A stretch of DNA of 64,000 bases from JAMBLL01 sp964460075 (GTDB taxonomy: Bacteria > Actinomycetota > Acidimicrobiia > Spongiisociales > UBA5794). Shown here one piece after another: positions 17,176-26,378 of the stretch (within the stretch, counting starts at the first letter, position 1; each line of letters opens with the position of its first letter). A program made the position numbers and the translations under genes. Under the pieces are notes generated by a model that saw only the letters and a program-made list of their open reading frames with translations, was not told the DNA's origin and searched no databases. The stretch is taken from assembly GCA_964460075.1 (NCBI GenBank), contig CAYWPC010000010.1, positions 16,874 to 80,873 of the forward strand, written 5' to 3'.

Positions 17176-18133
17176 CTGGCGACTCGACCTCGCAGGTATC
17201 GACACAGCCGAGCACTGGGACACGATGGTCGCAACGACGAGGAGCGCCGAGTCTCTCGGGTTTAGCTCGGCGTGGGTGTACGACCACTTCCACACCGTGC
17301 CCGTACAAACGCAGGAGGCGACCTACGAGGCATGGACGCTCATGGCTGCGCTCGCCGGGGTCACCAACACCATCCGCCTCGGGCAGATGTGTACCTGCAA
17401 CGGGTATCGGCAACCCTCGTATCTCGCAAAAGTAGCAGCATCGATCGACGTGATTTCGAACGGACGTCTCGAGATGGGCATTGGCGGCGGGTGGTACGAA
17501 GAGGAGTATGTGGCCTACGGATACCCGTTCCCGAAGCCGTCCGTCCGCCTCGGCGAACTTGACGAAGCGATCCAGATCATGCGAGCGATGTGGACCGAGG
17601 AGGAGGCAACATTCGACGGGAAGCACTACACCGTCCAAGGTGCCATCTGCCAGCCGAAGCCGGTCCAGGAGCCGATGATCCCACTCTGGATCGCCGGTGG
17701 AGGAGAGCAACTTACGCTTCGGACGGCCGCGAGGTACGCCGACTACACGAATTTTGGGGGAACACTCGACTCGTTCAGCCACAAGTCGTCGGTTCTTGAA
17801 CAGCACTGCGATCGAATCGGACGGGATTTCACAACGATCACGAGGTCCACGAACCTCAACGTGGCCATCGGCACAGACGAGGCAGAGGTGACGGCGAGCA
17901 TCGAACGGATGCGAACTCGATTCAGCACCGTGCTCGACGACCCCGCACTGGCGATCGATCGGCTGTTCGGTGGGATAGGCGCAGCGGTCGGAACGCCTGA
18001 TCAGATCGTTGAGATGCTGAAGGCCTACGAAGTAGCTGGCATGGGGTATGCAATCATCTACTTCCCCGATGCGGCGTACACCACCGAATCTGTAGAACTC
18101 TTCGCTGCCGAAGTGATGCCTGCGTTCGACTGA
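17144..18133 (+). CDS. F420-dependent LLM-class oxidoreductase
   Basis: A 329-residue luciferase-like monooxygenase-fold protein (328 from the second ATG). It starts FGTFIPQGWRLD and has a LGFSSAWVYDHF block, RLGQMCTCNGYR, LEMGIGGGWYEEEY and PLWIAGGGEQLTL, which match F420-dependent TIM-barrel enzymes better than FMN ones. Family members carry out hydride transfers with F420 on varied substrates, so the reaction is not known. It closes the acyl-CoA cluster and converges with aceA. Its 5' end is duplicated upstream. Confidence 0.85.
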   Translation: MMQFGTFIPQGWRLDLAGIDTAEHWDTMVATTRSAESLGFSSAWVYDHFHTVPVQTQEATYEAWTLMAALAGVTNTIRLGQMCTCNGYRQPSYLAKVAASIDVISNGRLEMGIGGGWYEEEYVAYGYPFPKPSVRLGELDEAIQIMRAMWTEEEATFDGKHYTVQGAICQPKPVQEPMIPLWIAGGGEQLTLRTAARYADYTNFGGTLDSFSHKSSVLEQHCDRIGRDFTTITRSTNLNVAIGTDEAEVTASIERMRTRFSTVLDDPALAIDRLFGGIGAAVGTPDQIVEMLKAYEVAGMGYAIIYFPDAAYTTESVELFAAEVMPAFD

Positions 18134-19435
18134 TCATTCCTCGCCGTCGTAGAACTGGGCTTGCTCTGTTGAGCCCTCCAACGCCAGCGTGGCCGCAGTA
18201 CCTCCCGAGATCGTCTGACTTACCTGGTCGAAATAGCCTGCCCCAACTTCGCGTTGGTGGCGCGTAGCTGTGTAGCCGGCCGCCTCCATCGCGAATTCGG
18301 ACTCCTGCAACTCGACGTACGCTTCCATGCCACGCTCCGCGTAACTGCTTGCGAGGTCGAACATCGTTGCGTTGAGCGCATGAAATCCCGCGAGTGTGAT
18401 GAACTGGAACCGGTATCCCATCGTCCCGAGCTCCTTTTGGAACGTCGCGATCGTCGCGTCGTCAAGATGACGCTTCCAGTTGAACGAGGGTGAACAGTTG
18501 TATGCGAGCATCTTGCCCGGGTACTGGTCGTGGATTGCCTCGGCGAACGTGGCGGCCTCTTCGAGGTCGGGAGTCGATGTCTCGCACCAAATCAGATCGG
18601 CGTACGGTGCGTAGGCGAGACCTCTCGAGATGGCTGCTTCCATTCCGTTGACGATCGTGTAGAAACCCTCGGCCGTGCGCTCGCCTGTGGTGAACATGCG
18701 GTCACGCTCATCGACGTCCGCCGTCAGGAGCGTCGAACCGAGAGAGTCGGTCCTCGCAACGACAAGGGTCGGTGTGCCCATCACGTCTGCGGCGAGCCGA
18801 GCCGCTTTGAGGGTTCTCACATGCTGGCGCGTCGGGACGAGCACCTTGCCACCCATATGACCGCATTTCTTCTCGGACGAGAGCTGGTCTTCGAGGTGAA
18901 CCGCTGCTGCACCGGCATCGATGAAGGCCTTCGTCAACTCGAACGCGTTGAGTGCACCACCAAAGCCTGACTCGGCATCTGCGACAATCGGCACCATCCA
19001 TTCGCGGGTGCCGTCACCTTCGGACCACTCGATCTCGTCGGCGCGTTTGAGAGCGTTGTTGATACGCCGTACAAGAGCAGGTGCTGAGTTCGCGGGGTAG
19101 AGAGACTGGTCCGGGTACACCGAGCCGGCGAGATTCGCGTCGGCAGCAACCTGCCAACCAGAGAGATAGATCGCCTGCAAACCGGCCCTGACCATCTGGA
19201 CTGCTTGGCCACCTGTCATAGCGCCGAGGGCGCTGATGTAGTCCTCGGCGTTCAAGATGCGCCACAGCCTCTCGGCCATCGCAGAGGCAACGGTATGTTC
19301 TTCCACGAAGGATCCCTGAAGTCTGACGACGTCGGAGGGGGAGTAGTCCCGGCGTATCCCCACCCAACGCTCGTTCGTGTCCCACTCGTGTTGGATCGTT
19401 GCCGCCCGTGATGCGATCGTGTGTTCGTTGGTCAT
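18134..19435 (-). CDS. aceA: Isocitrate lyase
   Basis: Cleaves isocitrate to succinate and glyoxylate, the first glyoxylate-shunt step needed for growth on acetate or fatty acids. The 433-residue product carries the catalytic KKCGHMGGK motif with C191, the same number as in Mycobacterium Icl1, plus GGxxWMVPIVADAES-type metal-site residues (WMVPIVADAESGFGG). The start at 19435 is set by AGGAG five bases upstream; a start ten codons earlier would overlap aceB. It follows aceB by 22 bases on the same strand, so the two form an operon. Confidence 0.96.
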   Translation of the reverse strand: MTNEHTIASRAATIQHEWDTNERWVGIRRDYSPSDVVRLQGSFVEEHTVASAMAERLWRILNAEDYISALGAMTGGQAVQMVRAGLQAIYLSGWQVAADANLAGSVYPDQSLYPANSAPALVRRINNALKRADEIEWSEGDGTREWMVPIVADAESGFGGALNAFELTKAFIDAGAAAVHLEDQLSSEKKCGHMGGKVLVPTRQHVRTLKAARLAADVMGTPTLVVARTDSLGSTLLTADVDERDRMFTTGERTAEGFYTIVNGMEAAISRGLAYAPYADLIWCETSTPDLEEAATFAEAIHDQYPGKMLAYNCSPSFNWKRHLDDATIATFQKELGTMGYRFQFITLAGFHALNATMFDLASSYAERGMEAYVELQESEFAMEAAGYTATRHQREVGAGYFDQVSQTISGGTAATLALEGSTEQAQFYDGEE

Positions 19436-19457
19436 CGTCACTCCTGGTGTCGTTGCG

Positions 19458-21047
19458 TCAGGCATCGAGGATCTCGTAGGCAGGAAGGGTCAGGAACTCG
19501 GGGAACTCGTCAGAGAGCGCGACCTGCTCGAAGAGTGCCCTTGCTTCGTCGAAGCGAGATGCGTCATAGACCGCGTGGCCAAGCTCGGCGCGAACACGGT
19601 CGGTCTCTTCGTCTGCGATCTTGCGGATGAGCTCGGGGGTGATCCGTGTGCCGTTCTCGGTCGACGAGGCAGAGTGCACCCACTGCCAGATCTGGGACCG
19701 AGAGATCTCAGCGGTCGCTGCGTCCTCCATGAGGTTGTAGATCCCCGCCGCTCCGACGCCAGAGAGCCACGATGCGATGTAGCGGATCGCGATGTCGACG
19801 TTCTGCCTGACTCCGCCTTCCGTGATCGATCCCCCTTGCACCGTGAAGTCGGTCAGATCTTCGACGGTGACTGCCACGTCATCGCGTTGCTTGGACAGTT
19901 GATTCGGGGCATCACCGAGAACGTCGTCGAAGATGCGGGTCACGAGCGGCACGAGATCGGGGTGTGCGACCCACGTGCCATCGCAGCCGTCGCCTGCCTC
20001 TCTCTCCTTGTCTTGCGTGACCTTGGCGAACGCGACTCGGTTGACCTCGTCGTTGCTCCTCGAAGGAATGAAGGCTGCCATTCCGCCCATTGCATGTGCG
20101 CCTCGCTTGTGGCACGTCTTGACTAGGAGCTCCGTGTATGCCCGCATGAACGGAACGGTCATAGCAATCTGTGCCCTGTCTGGCAGCGCTGGCACCCCAG
20201 CGGACCGGAACTTCTTTATGACGGAGAAGATGTAATCCCATCGACCGGCGTTGAGGCCACCGCAATGGTCGCGCAGTTCGTAAAGGATCTCGTCCATCTC
20301 GAATGCCGCGGGAATCGTTTCGATGAGAACCGTTGCCCTCACGGTGCCGACGTCGATGCCGAGCACGTCCTGAGCATGTAGGAATACGTCGTTCCAGAGC
20401 CTCGCCTCGCGATGGCTCTCAAGCTTTGGAAGGTAGAAATACGGCCCAGAGCCTCGATCGATGAGAGCCGAGGCGTTGTGGAAGAAGTAGAGCCCGAAAT
20501 CGAACAACGACGCCGAAACGGGAATGTCATCGATCGTCACGTGGTGTTCGTCGAGATGCCAGCCTCTGGGCCTGACCATCAGCGTCGCGGTATCCGTGTC
20601 GAGTGCGTATTGCTTGCCCTGATCGTTGGTGAAGTCGATGCGCCCGCGGATTGCGTCGAACAGGTTGATCTGACCCTCGACCATGTTCGACCACGTTGGC
20701 GAGTTCGAGTCTTCGAAATCGGCCATAAACACCTTCGCTCCGCAGTTCAACGCGTTGATGATCATCTTGCGATCGGTCGGGCCCGTGATCTCGCAGCGAC
20801 GGTCGACCAGGTCGAGGGGTGCGGGCCGAACGGACCACTCGGCGGATCGCACGTTCGCTGTTGAGGTGAGAAACCCCAGGGGTGCGCCATCGTCGAACTG
20901 GATCTGACGCTCCCGTCTGATATCGAGGAGATGGAGTCGCGTTTCGTTGAATCGTGTGTGGAGATCCGCGACGAACTCGAGCGCGTCGTCAGCCAGCATG
21001 TCCGAGAAGTGGAGGCCCATCGGTCCCTCTATCGTGATGTCGTGCAT
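19458..21047 (-). CDS. aceB: Malate synthase A
   Basis: Condenses glyoxylate with acetyl-CoA to malate, the second glyoxylate-shunt step. At 529 residues it is the compact A isoform rather than the about 720-residue G isoform of mycobacteria. It has MADFEDSNSPTWSN (Mg-binding region), LMVRPRGWHLDE, YFYLPKLESHREARLWND and CGGLNAGRWDYIFS, all signatures of the A type. It is first in the aceB-aceA operon and divergent from a RamB-like gene across 99 bases. Confidence 0.96.
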   Translation of the reverse strand: MHDITIEGPMGLHFSDMLADDALEFVADLHTRFNETRLHLLDIRRERQIQFDDGAPLGFLTSTANVRSAEWSVRPAPLDLVDRRCEITGPTDRKMIINALNCGAKVFMADFEDSNSPTWSNMVEGQINLFDAIRGRIDFTNDQGKQYALDTDTATLMVRPRGWHLDEHHVTIDDIPVSASLFDFGLYFFHNASALIDRGSGPYFYLPKLESHREARLWNDVFLHAQDVLGIDVGTVRATVLIETIPAAFEMDEILYELRDHCGGLNAGRWDYIFSVIKKFRSAGVPALPDRAQIAMTVPFMRAYTELLVKTCHKRGAHAMGGMAAFIPSRSNDEVNRVAFAKVTQDKEREAGDGCDGTWVAHPDLVPLVTRIFDDVLGDAPNQLSKQRDDVAVTVEDLTDFTVQGGSITEGGVRQNVDIAIRYIASWLSGVGAAGIYNLMEDAATAEISRSQIWQWVHSASSTENGTRITPELIRKIADEETDRVRAELGHAVYDASRFDEARALFEQVALSDEFPEFLTLPAYEILDA

Positions 21048-21146
21048 GGCACTCCTTTCGATCTCTCAACAGGAAAGACGAAAATTGCTGATTATGCGAC
21101 CAGCCTGCAATAAAAGAAACGCTATACTTTCGCATGTTGGCGACAG
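21048..21146. promoter_or_regulatory. aceB / ramB-like divergent control region
   Basis: The only spacer between the glyoxylate operon and its probable regulator. It is AT-richer than its surroundings and contains an interrupted dyad ATTGC (21084-21088) ... GCAAT (21107-21111). RamB sites in Corynebacterium contain TTTGCAAA-like cores, so this is a candidate operator. TATACT at 21123-21128 is a possible -10 for the plus-strand gene; no clear -35 is visible. Confidence 0.45.
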
Positions 21147-22607
21147 ATGGGCATTTTCATGACGACGATCGATCCTCTGATGTTCGGACAGCGTGTTCGG
21201 CACTACCGCAAGAAGTCCAACATGACCCTTGACGACCTCGGGGCGATCGTCGGCAAGCCTGCTCCGTACCTGTCGTTGCTCGAGAACGGCAAGAAGGAAC
21301 CGAAACTCGGTGTGATCAACGACCTGTCGATTGCCTTCGGTGTGGACGCCACTGACCTTCTGGCCCAAGAGGCACCGACACGGCGGGCCGAACTCGAGGT
21401 CATGATCGAGCGAGCGCAGCGTGACCAGGCCTACCGCGATCTCGGTCTTCCGTACTTCAGACCCGGCTCTCGCGTACCGGACGCGGCGCTCGAACACCTC
21501 GTCAGGTTGTATGAGGAGCTTCGTGGTCGGGACGCGGCAGCGAACTTCACCAGGGACGAGGCACGGGCGGCGAATGCGCAGCTACGAGCAGAGATGACAT
21601 CACGGGGTAACTACTTTGCGGAGATCGAGAAGATTGCAGCCGAGGCGGTCGCAGCGATCGACTTCACGGGTCAAGGAGCGATGTCGAAGGGGGACTTGAA
21701 CGCGCTCGCAGCTCATTTCGGGTTCAGGGTCATCCGTACCCAGGACATTCCTGCGTCGGTCCGCTCTGTGACCGATACGAGGAACGGGAAGATTTTCGTG
21801 CATGGTCGTGACAGCTTCGACTCCAAACAGGCTCGTTCTGTGATCCTTCAAACGCTTGGCCATTTCGCTCTCGAGCACCCGGATCCGCAAGACTTTGGAG
21901 ACTTCCTGCGTCAGCGTGTCGAGGTCAACTACTTTGCTGGTGCGGTCCTTGTGCCTGAGGCATCCGCCAGCCGTTTCCTGCTCGATGCCAAAGCAGACCG
22001 AAACCTGTCGGTCGAGGACCTCAAGGACCGATTCTTCGTGTCCTATGAGATGGCAGGCCACCGGTTCACGAATCTCGCAACGGAGCACCTCGACCTCGGC
22101 ACGCACTTCGTGCGCTCTGACGATCAGGGCATTATCTGGAAGGCATACTCGAACAACGGTGTGCCGTTCCCTAAGAACTCCGCCGGCGCCATCGAGGGGC
22201 AGAGACTGTGCCATGAGTGGGGTACGAGACAGGCGTTCACCTCTGACGCTCGCTTTACCATTCATTACCAGTACACCGACACCTCAGCCGGAACCTTCTG
22301 GTGCGCTACCTTCGTCGAGACGGCCCACGAGCCGGCACATGCGATCACTGTCGGCGTCAGATTCGAGGATGCACGCTGGTTCAGGGGATGGAATACCGAG
22401 CGCCACACTGCGTCGAAGTGTCCTGATGGCGAGTGCTGCCGATATGTGAGCGAAGACGCAGCAGAGCGATGGAACGGATACGCCTGGCCCTCTGTTCGGC
22501 CAAACTCGCATGTGCTTGCTGCAATGCCTGTTGAGACGATCCCCGGCGCTGACATGGTGGAGATCTACGACTTCCTGACACAACAGGAGAGAGAGGCGTT
22601 CCACTAG
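21147..22607 (+). CDS. ramB: RamB/ScfR-family transcriptional regulator
   Basis: A 486-residue regulator of acetate/short-chain fatty acid metabolism genes. Residues about 12-67 are an XRE-type helix-turn-helix (FGQRVRHYRKKSNMTLDDLG then YLSLLENGKKEPKL). The middle is an ImmA/IrrE-like domain in which the HExxH metal motif is reduced to HFALEH, so peptidase activity is unlikely. The C-terminal domain (DUF2083 type) has a Cys cluster CPDGECC. RamB represses aceA and aceB in Corynebacterium; the divergent position here supports the same role. An ATG at 21159 is an alternative start. Confidence 0.88.
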   Translation: MGIFMTTIDPLMFGQRVRHYRKKSNMTLDDLGAIVGKPAPYLSLLENGKKEPKLGVINDLSIAFGVDATDLLAQEAPTRRAELEVMIERAQRDQAYRDLGLPYFRPGSRVPDAALEHLVRLYEELRGRDAAANFTRDEARAANAQLRAEMTSRGNYFAEIEKIAAEAVAAIDFTGQGAMSKGDLNALAAHFGFRVIRTQDIPASVRSVTDTRNGKIFVHGRDSFDSKQARSVILQTLGHFALEHPDPQDFGDFLRQRVEVNYFAGAVLVPEASASRFLLDAKADRNLSVEDLKDRFFVSYEMAGHRFTNLATEHLDLGTHFVRSDDQGIIWKAYSNNGVPFPKNSAGAIEGQRLCHEWGTRQAFTSDARFTIHYQYTDTSAGTFWCATFVETAHEPAHAITVGVRFEDARWFRGWNTERHTASKCPDGECCRYVSEDAAERWNGYAWPSVRPNSHVLAAMPVETIPGADMVEIYDFLTQQEREAFH

Positions 22608-22747
22608 CGTTCCGTCAACACACCAGCCATGTATCACCTTCGGGTACCGTTGCTCGAAGCGATACGGTCACAACGATGCTGAGGCATGAGGAGACGACGC
22701 AACCGATGTGGGCAGAGACGCACGCGCAGAAACACGAGTGCTGAGAC

Positions 22748-23677
22748 GTGACTTCGAGGCAGATCATCATCGATACCGATCCTGGCCAGGATGACGCCAT
22801 CGCGATCTTGCTCGCGTTGGCGTCGCCGGAGATCGAAGTGACGGCGGTGACGACCGTTGCGGGAAATGTGCCACAGCCCCTCGTCACGGACAACGCGCTC
22901 GGTGTGCTCTCGCTCGCCGAGCGCGAAGACGTTCCAGTGTTCCAGGGGTGTGAGCGACCGCTACTGAGAGATCTCGTGACGGCTGAGTATGTACACGGAC
23001 CAACCGGTGTCGACGGCACGGTCCTTCCACGTTCGCTGGTCGGTGTCGCTCAGGGCCACGCAGTGGATCACATTGTCAAAACGTGTTCGAGGGCTACGGA
23101 TCGTTCTGTCACGCTGTGCCCGATCGGGCCGCTCACGAACATCGGTATGGCAATTGCGAAGGAGCCGTCGATCACCTCGAAGATACGCGAGATCGTATGG
23201 ATGGGGGGTGCGTTCGATGAGCCTGGGAACACCACAGAGGTTGCCGAGTTCAACGCCTACGTCGATCCACACGCTGCTCATATCGTGTTCACGGCTGGTG
23301 TCCCACTCACCATCTTCCCTCTCGATGTCACCCACAAGGCTCTGATGCTGCCACGCCATGTCGAGGCATTGGCGGGCTATGCGTCGCCGGTCGCGGTGGC
23401 AGCGTCCGGAATGATCAGGTTCTACGAAGCATATGACATTGGCAAGTACGACATACCTGGTGCACCCCTCCACGACCCGTGTGTTATCGCCTACCTGGTT
23501 GACCCTGCGATGTTCACAGGATCGCAACACCATGTAGCGATCGATACGGTGCATGAGGCGACGATCGGGAACACCTTTGTCGACGATCACAGCGGTGAGC
23601 CGAATGCAACGGTGATGTTGGACATCGACGCAGAACGATTCTTCGAACTCGTCGTTGGACGGATCGGCGAATTGTGA
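22748..23677 (+). CDS. Inosine/uridine-preferring nucleoside hydrolase
   Basis: A 309-residue ribonucleoside hydrolase with GTG start. DTDPGQDDA (D9, D11, D15, D16) is the calcium-binding motif of the family; CPIGPLTNIGMA and the NAYVDPHAA metal region are also present. It releases ribose and a base from nucleosides for salvage, consistent with the pyrimidine-salvage genes near 60 kb. The stop overlaps the next gene by 4 bases (GTGA). About 140 bases before it hold no recognisable element. Confidence 0.9.
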   Translation: MTSRQIIIDTDPGQDDAIAILLALASPEIEVTAVTTVAGNVPQPLVTDNALGVLSLAEREDVPVFQGCERPLLRDLVTAEYVHGPTGVDGTVLPRSLVGVAQGHAVDHIVKTCSRATDRSVTLCPIGPLTNIGMAIAKEPSITSKIREIVWMGGAFDEPGNTTEVAEFNAYVDPHAAHIVFTAGVPLTIFPLDVTHKALMLPRHVEALAGYASPVAVAASGMIRFYEAYDIGKYDIPGAPLHDPCVIAYLVDPAMFTGSQHHVAIDTVHEATIGNTFVDDHSGEPNATVMLDIDAERFFELVVGRIGEL

Positions 23678-24816
23678 CACGCCGTCCTCTCACCGGTCTC
23701 AGCGTCGTCGAGTTCGCCGGCATAGGCCCTGGTCCCTTCGTTTGCAACTATCTGGAGGATCTCGGAGCCACGGTGGTGCGTGTCGAACGAGCGGGTGGGG
23801 CGAACGCCCTCCCTGCAGCCATGGCTGCGATTGGACGCAGGCCGAGACCGACGTTGAGCCTGAACCTCAAGGACGACGAAGATCGATCGATCGCAACCAC
23901 ACTGATCGCCCATGCCGATGTCCTCGTCGAAGGGTTTCGACCTGGTGTTGCGGAACGTCTCGGTATTGGGCCCGAGCCGATGTGCGACGCCAACCCAGCG
24001 CTCGTCTACGCCAGGATGACTGGCTGGGGTCAGGACGGGCCCTACGCGCCGATGGCAGGGCATGACATCAATTACGCAGGACTGAGCGGAGCGCTCGCAG
24101 CGATCGGGACACGCGAGATGCCGATCCCGCCACTGAACCTGGTTGCCGACTATGGCGGTGGAGCGATGTTCGCCATAGCTGGGATACTCGCCGTGCTGTT
24201 CGCTCGATCATCAACGGACACCGGCGGCGTCGTCGACGTTGCAATGGTCGACGGCGTCGGAACCCTCATGGGACCCATACGCGACCTTGCAAACGCTGGC
24301 CAGTGGTCCGATGAGCGCCAGTCCAACTTCCTCGATGGAGGAGCACCGTTCTACGCGTGCTATCAGACATTGGATGATCGCTTCGTGGCTGTCGGTGCGC
24401 TCGAACCCCAGTTCTACTCGGAGCTCCTTCGGGGGCTTGGCCTGAACGAAGCAGATCTGGGTAACCGCTTCGATCGCACACAGTGGTGGCGTCTTCGGGA
24501 GCAGTTCGCCGCAGCGTTTGCTCAACGTACGAGAGACGAGTGGACAGATATCTTCGATGGAACCGATGCATGCGTCACCCCGGTGCTCGGCCTCGACGAG
24601 GTGGCCTCACATCCGCACAACCAAGCGCGTGGGGCGCTGCGCTCCTCGCCAAACGGTCTTGTCCCCGCATCTGCGCCTCGCTTCTCGGGCTCTGGACCAA
24701 CACGTAAGGCGGCGAAGCTCGACGAAGGGGCCGTCGTGGACACACTTGTCGGGATGGGATTGGACGGATCGGTCATCGGGGCAATGATCGACCACGGGAC
24801 GTTGGACTGGGTGTGA
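23674..24816 (+). CDS. CaiB/BaiF CoA-transferase, alpha-methylacyl-CoA racemase-like
   Basis: A 380-residue class III CoA-transferase-family protein with GTG start. It has LVVEFAGIGPGPF-like N-terminus, LNLKDDEDR, VEGFRPGVAERLGIGPE and MTGWGQDGPY, with a GGGAMFAIAGILAVLF helix region. Racemase-type members (AMACR, Mcr) invert the 2-methyl centre of branched acyl-CoAs before beta-oxidation; this subgroup fits best, but formyl- or succinyl-CoA transferase activity cannot be excluded. Translationally coupled to the nucleoside hydrolase, though a shared pathway is not obvious. Confidence 0.82.
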   Translation: MTRRPLTGLSVVEFAGIGPGPFVCNYLEDLGATVVRVERAGGANALPAAMAAIGRRPRPTLSLNLKDDEDRSIATTLIAHADVLVEGFRPGVAERLGIGPEPMCDANPALVYARMTGWGQDGPYAPMAGHDINYAGLSGALAAIGTREMPIPPLNLVADYGGGAMFAIAGILAVLFARSSTDTGGVVDVAMVDGVGTLMGPIRDLANAGQWSDERQSNFLDGGAPFYACYQTLDDRFVAVGALEPQFYSELLRGLGLNEADLGNRFDRTQWWRLREQFAAAFAQRTRDEWTDIFDGTDACVTPVLGLDEVASHPHNQARGALRSSPNGLVPASAPRFSGSGPTRKAAKLDEGAVVDTLVGMGLDGSVIGAMIDHGTLDWV

Positions 24817-24934
24817 AGTACAGGCGCAACTTGGCCGATACAGGGCCGAAGCCACCGCGAATATGTGCAGTGAGGTGCATGAAGCGGCGAGCCGGGCATA
24901 ATGCACAATATTCACGTGTCAGCGGGGAGGAACG

Positions 24935-26377
24935 GTGAGAGCTGTCGTGGTAGGTGCGGGTGCAAGTGCCCGCGAGCTGATCAGGCGTCTCGGCGATAGT
25001 TGGAGCGTCGTCGTTGTGGATACCGATCAGGATCGTCTCGATGCTGTGCGAGCGATCCGTGACGTCGAGACAGTCCTTGGCGACGGGTCAAGCGCCGTGG
25101 TGTTGCGAGAGGCCGGCGTGGCGAGTTCGGTGGCGGTCGTTGCGTCGGCAGGCTCCGATGACGTCAACCTCGAAGTTGCACGCTTGGCGCGGGACGCCGG
25201 CGTCGACCAGGTGATTGGACTGGTTCGGGATCTCGACCGCGTTGACGAATACCGTGCCCTTGATGTTGACGTCATCACACCGCCCCGACTTGCGGCGAGG
25301 GGTATGGAGATTGCAATGGAGCCGCGAAAGCTCGCGTCGACGACATTTGCCGAGGGTCGTGCCGAAGCAATCGAATTCGAGATCACTCCCGATTCCCCTG
25401 TGCAGGGAAGAGCGTTGAAAGAGATCCATTCAGAGCTGTGGGTCGTCGCAGCGATCCTTCGAGATGGCAGCCTCATCGTGCCGCACGGCAACACGCGACT
25501 GCTGACTGGCGACAAGGTGACGGTTGTTGGATCGGCTGCCGACTTTGCCTACATGGTTCGCACGTTCTCGGGAGGTGTGTCGAGGTTCCCACTCAACTTT
25601 GGCAACAAGGTCGTCGTACCGCTCGCAACCAAGGCTGACAGGGCTTCCGCGGTCAACGAGGCTGCGTACTTCGTGCGCAACTCGAACGCTGTTGCCTTGC
25701 TCGTTCTCCACCGCGACCCCGCAGCGATACGGAACCAGGAAGAAGCCGATGAGTTTGCGCGGCTCATAGACACGGTCAGTTCCGAGGAACTCGGTGTCGA
25801 GGTCGACCGACGCGTTGTTGCAGGTGATCTGCTGCGTGCCTGTGTTGCTGTGGCTTCAGAAGAGAGCGTCGGCACGATCGTCACGTCGCTTCCCAGGCAG
25901 AACAGGTCTAGACCGTTTGCGAAGATCCCTTCGATTCTCAACGTTCTTGCTCAGGCGAGGGTTCCGATCCTCCTCACGAGGGGGGATGCCAAGTTCAACA
26001 CGATCATTGCGCCGTCGCGCCGAACGGTTTCAGGTGACGTCGCGGGACGCGCCGCGATCGACATAGCGAAGCGATCGGGCGCGAAGGTCGTCGGCGTCGC
26101 TGCTGCCAACCCCGTCTTCATGGGGTCGGACGACCTCAAAGAGAAGCGGGGTGCAACCGCTTGGCTCCGTAGGGAGGCAGCAGTCCAAGAGGTTGATGTT
26201 GAGCGTCACGTCGTTCGAGGTAATCCGATCAAGGTACTCGCAGAAGTCACCGCTCGTGACACGCTGCTCGTCGTCTCGATGCCCAAGACACCGATCAGAA
26301 GGTTCCGGCCTGGGACAGCGGTGTGGGCCGCCGCGCGGGGAGAGGGATCAGTGATCTTCGTACCGGTATCGGAGTGA
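24935..26377 (+). CDS. TrkA-type NAD-binding protein with C-terminal Usp-like domains
   Basis: A 480-residue cytoplasmic regulatory subunit with GTG start and GGGAGGAA ribosome site. Residues 1-130 are a Rossmann RCK/TrkA-N domain (VVVGAGASARELIRRLG, VVVDTDQDRL, GDGSS); about 135-210 are a TrkA-C domain (SPVQGRALKEI, GDKVTVVG). The remainder, about 260 residues, looks like two universal-stress-protein-like alpha/beta domains. The stop is one base before the CPA2 antiporter start. Inference: it gates that transporter in response to NAD(H) or another nucleotide. Confidence 0.82.
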   Translation: MRAVVVGAGASARELIRRLGDSWSVVVVDTDQDRLDAVRAIRDVETVLGDGSSAVVLREAGVASSVAVVASAGSDDVNLEVARLARDAGVDQVIGLVRDLDRVDEYRALDVDVITPPRLAARGMEIAMEPRKLASTTFAEGRAEAIEFEITPDSPVQGRALKEIHSELWVVAAILRDGSLIVPHGNTRLLTGDKVTVVGSAADFAYMVRTFSGGVSRFPLNFGNKVVVPLATKADRASAVNEAAYFVRNSNAVALLVLHRDPAAIRNQEEADEFARLIDTVSSEELGVEVDRRVVAGDLLRACVAVASEESVGTIVTSLPRQNRSRPFAKIPSILNVLAQARVPILLTRGDAKFNTIIAPSRRTVSGDVAGRAAIDIAKRSGAKVVGVAAANPVFMGSDDLKEKRGATAWLRREAAVQEVDVERHVVRGNPIKVLAEVTARDTLLVVSMPKTPIRRFRPGTAVWAAARGEGSVIFVPVSE

Positions 26378-26378
26378 C

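Noticed and set aside
16841..17806. 321-codon minus-strand frame
   Set aside because: Antisense to the TetR and F420-enzyme genes; its internal repeat of CGINVPNCII only mirrors the DNA repeat at 17068-17175.
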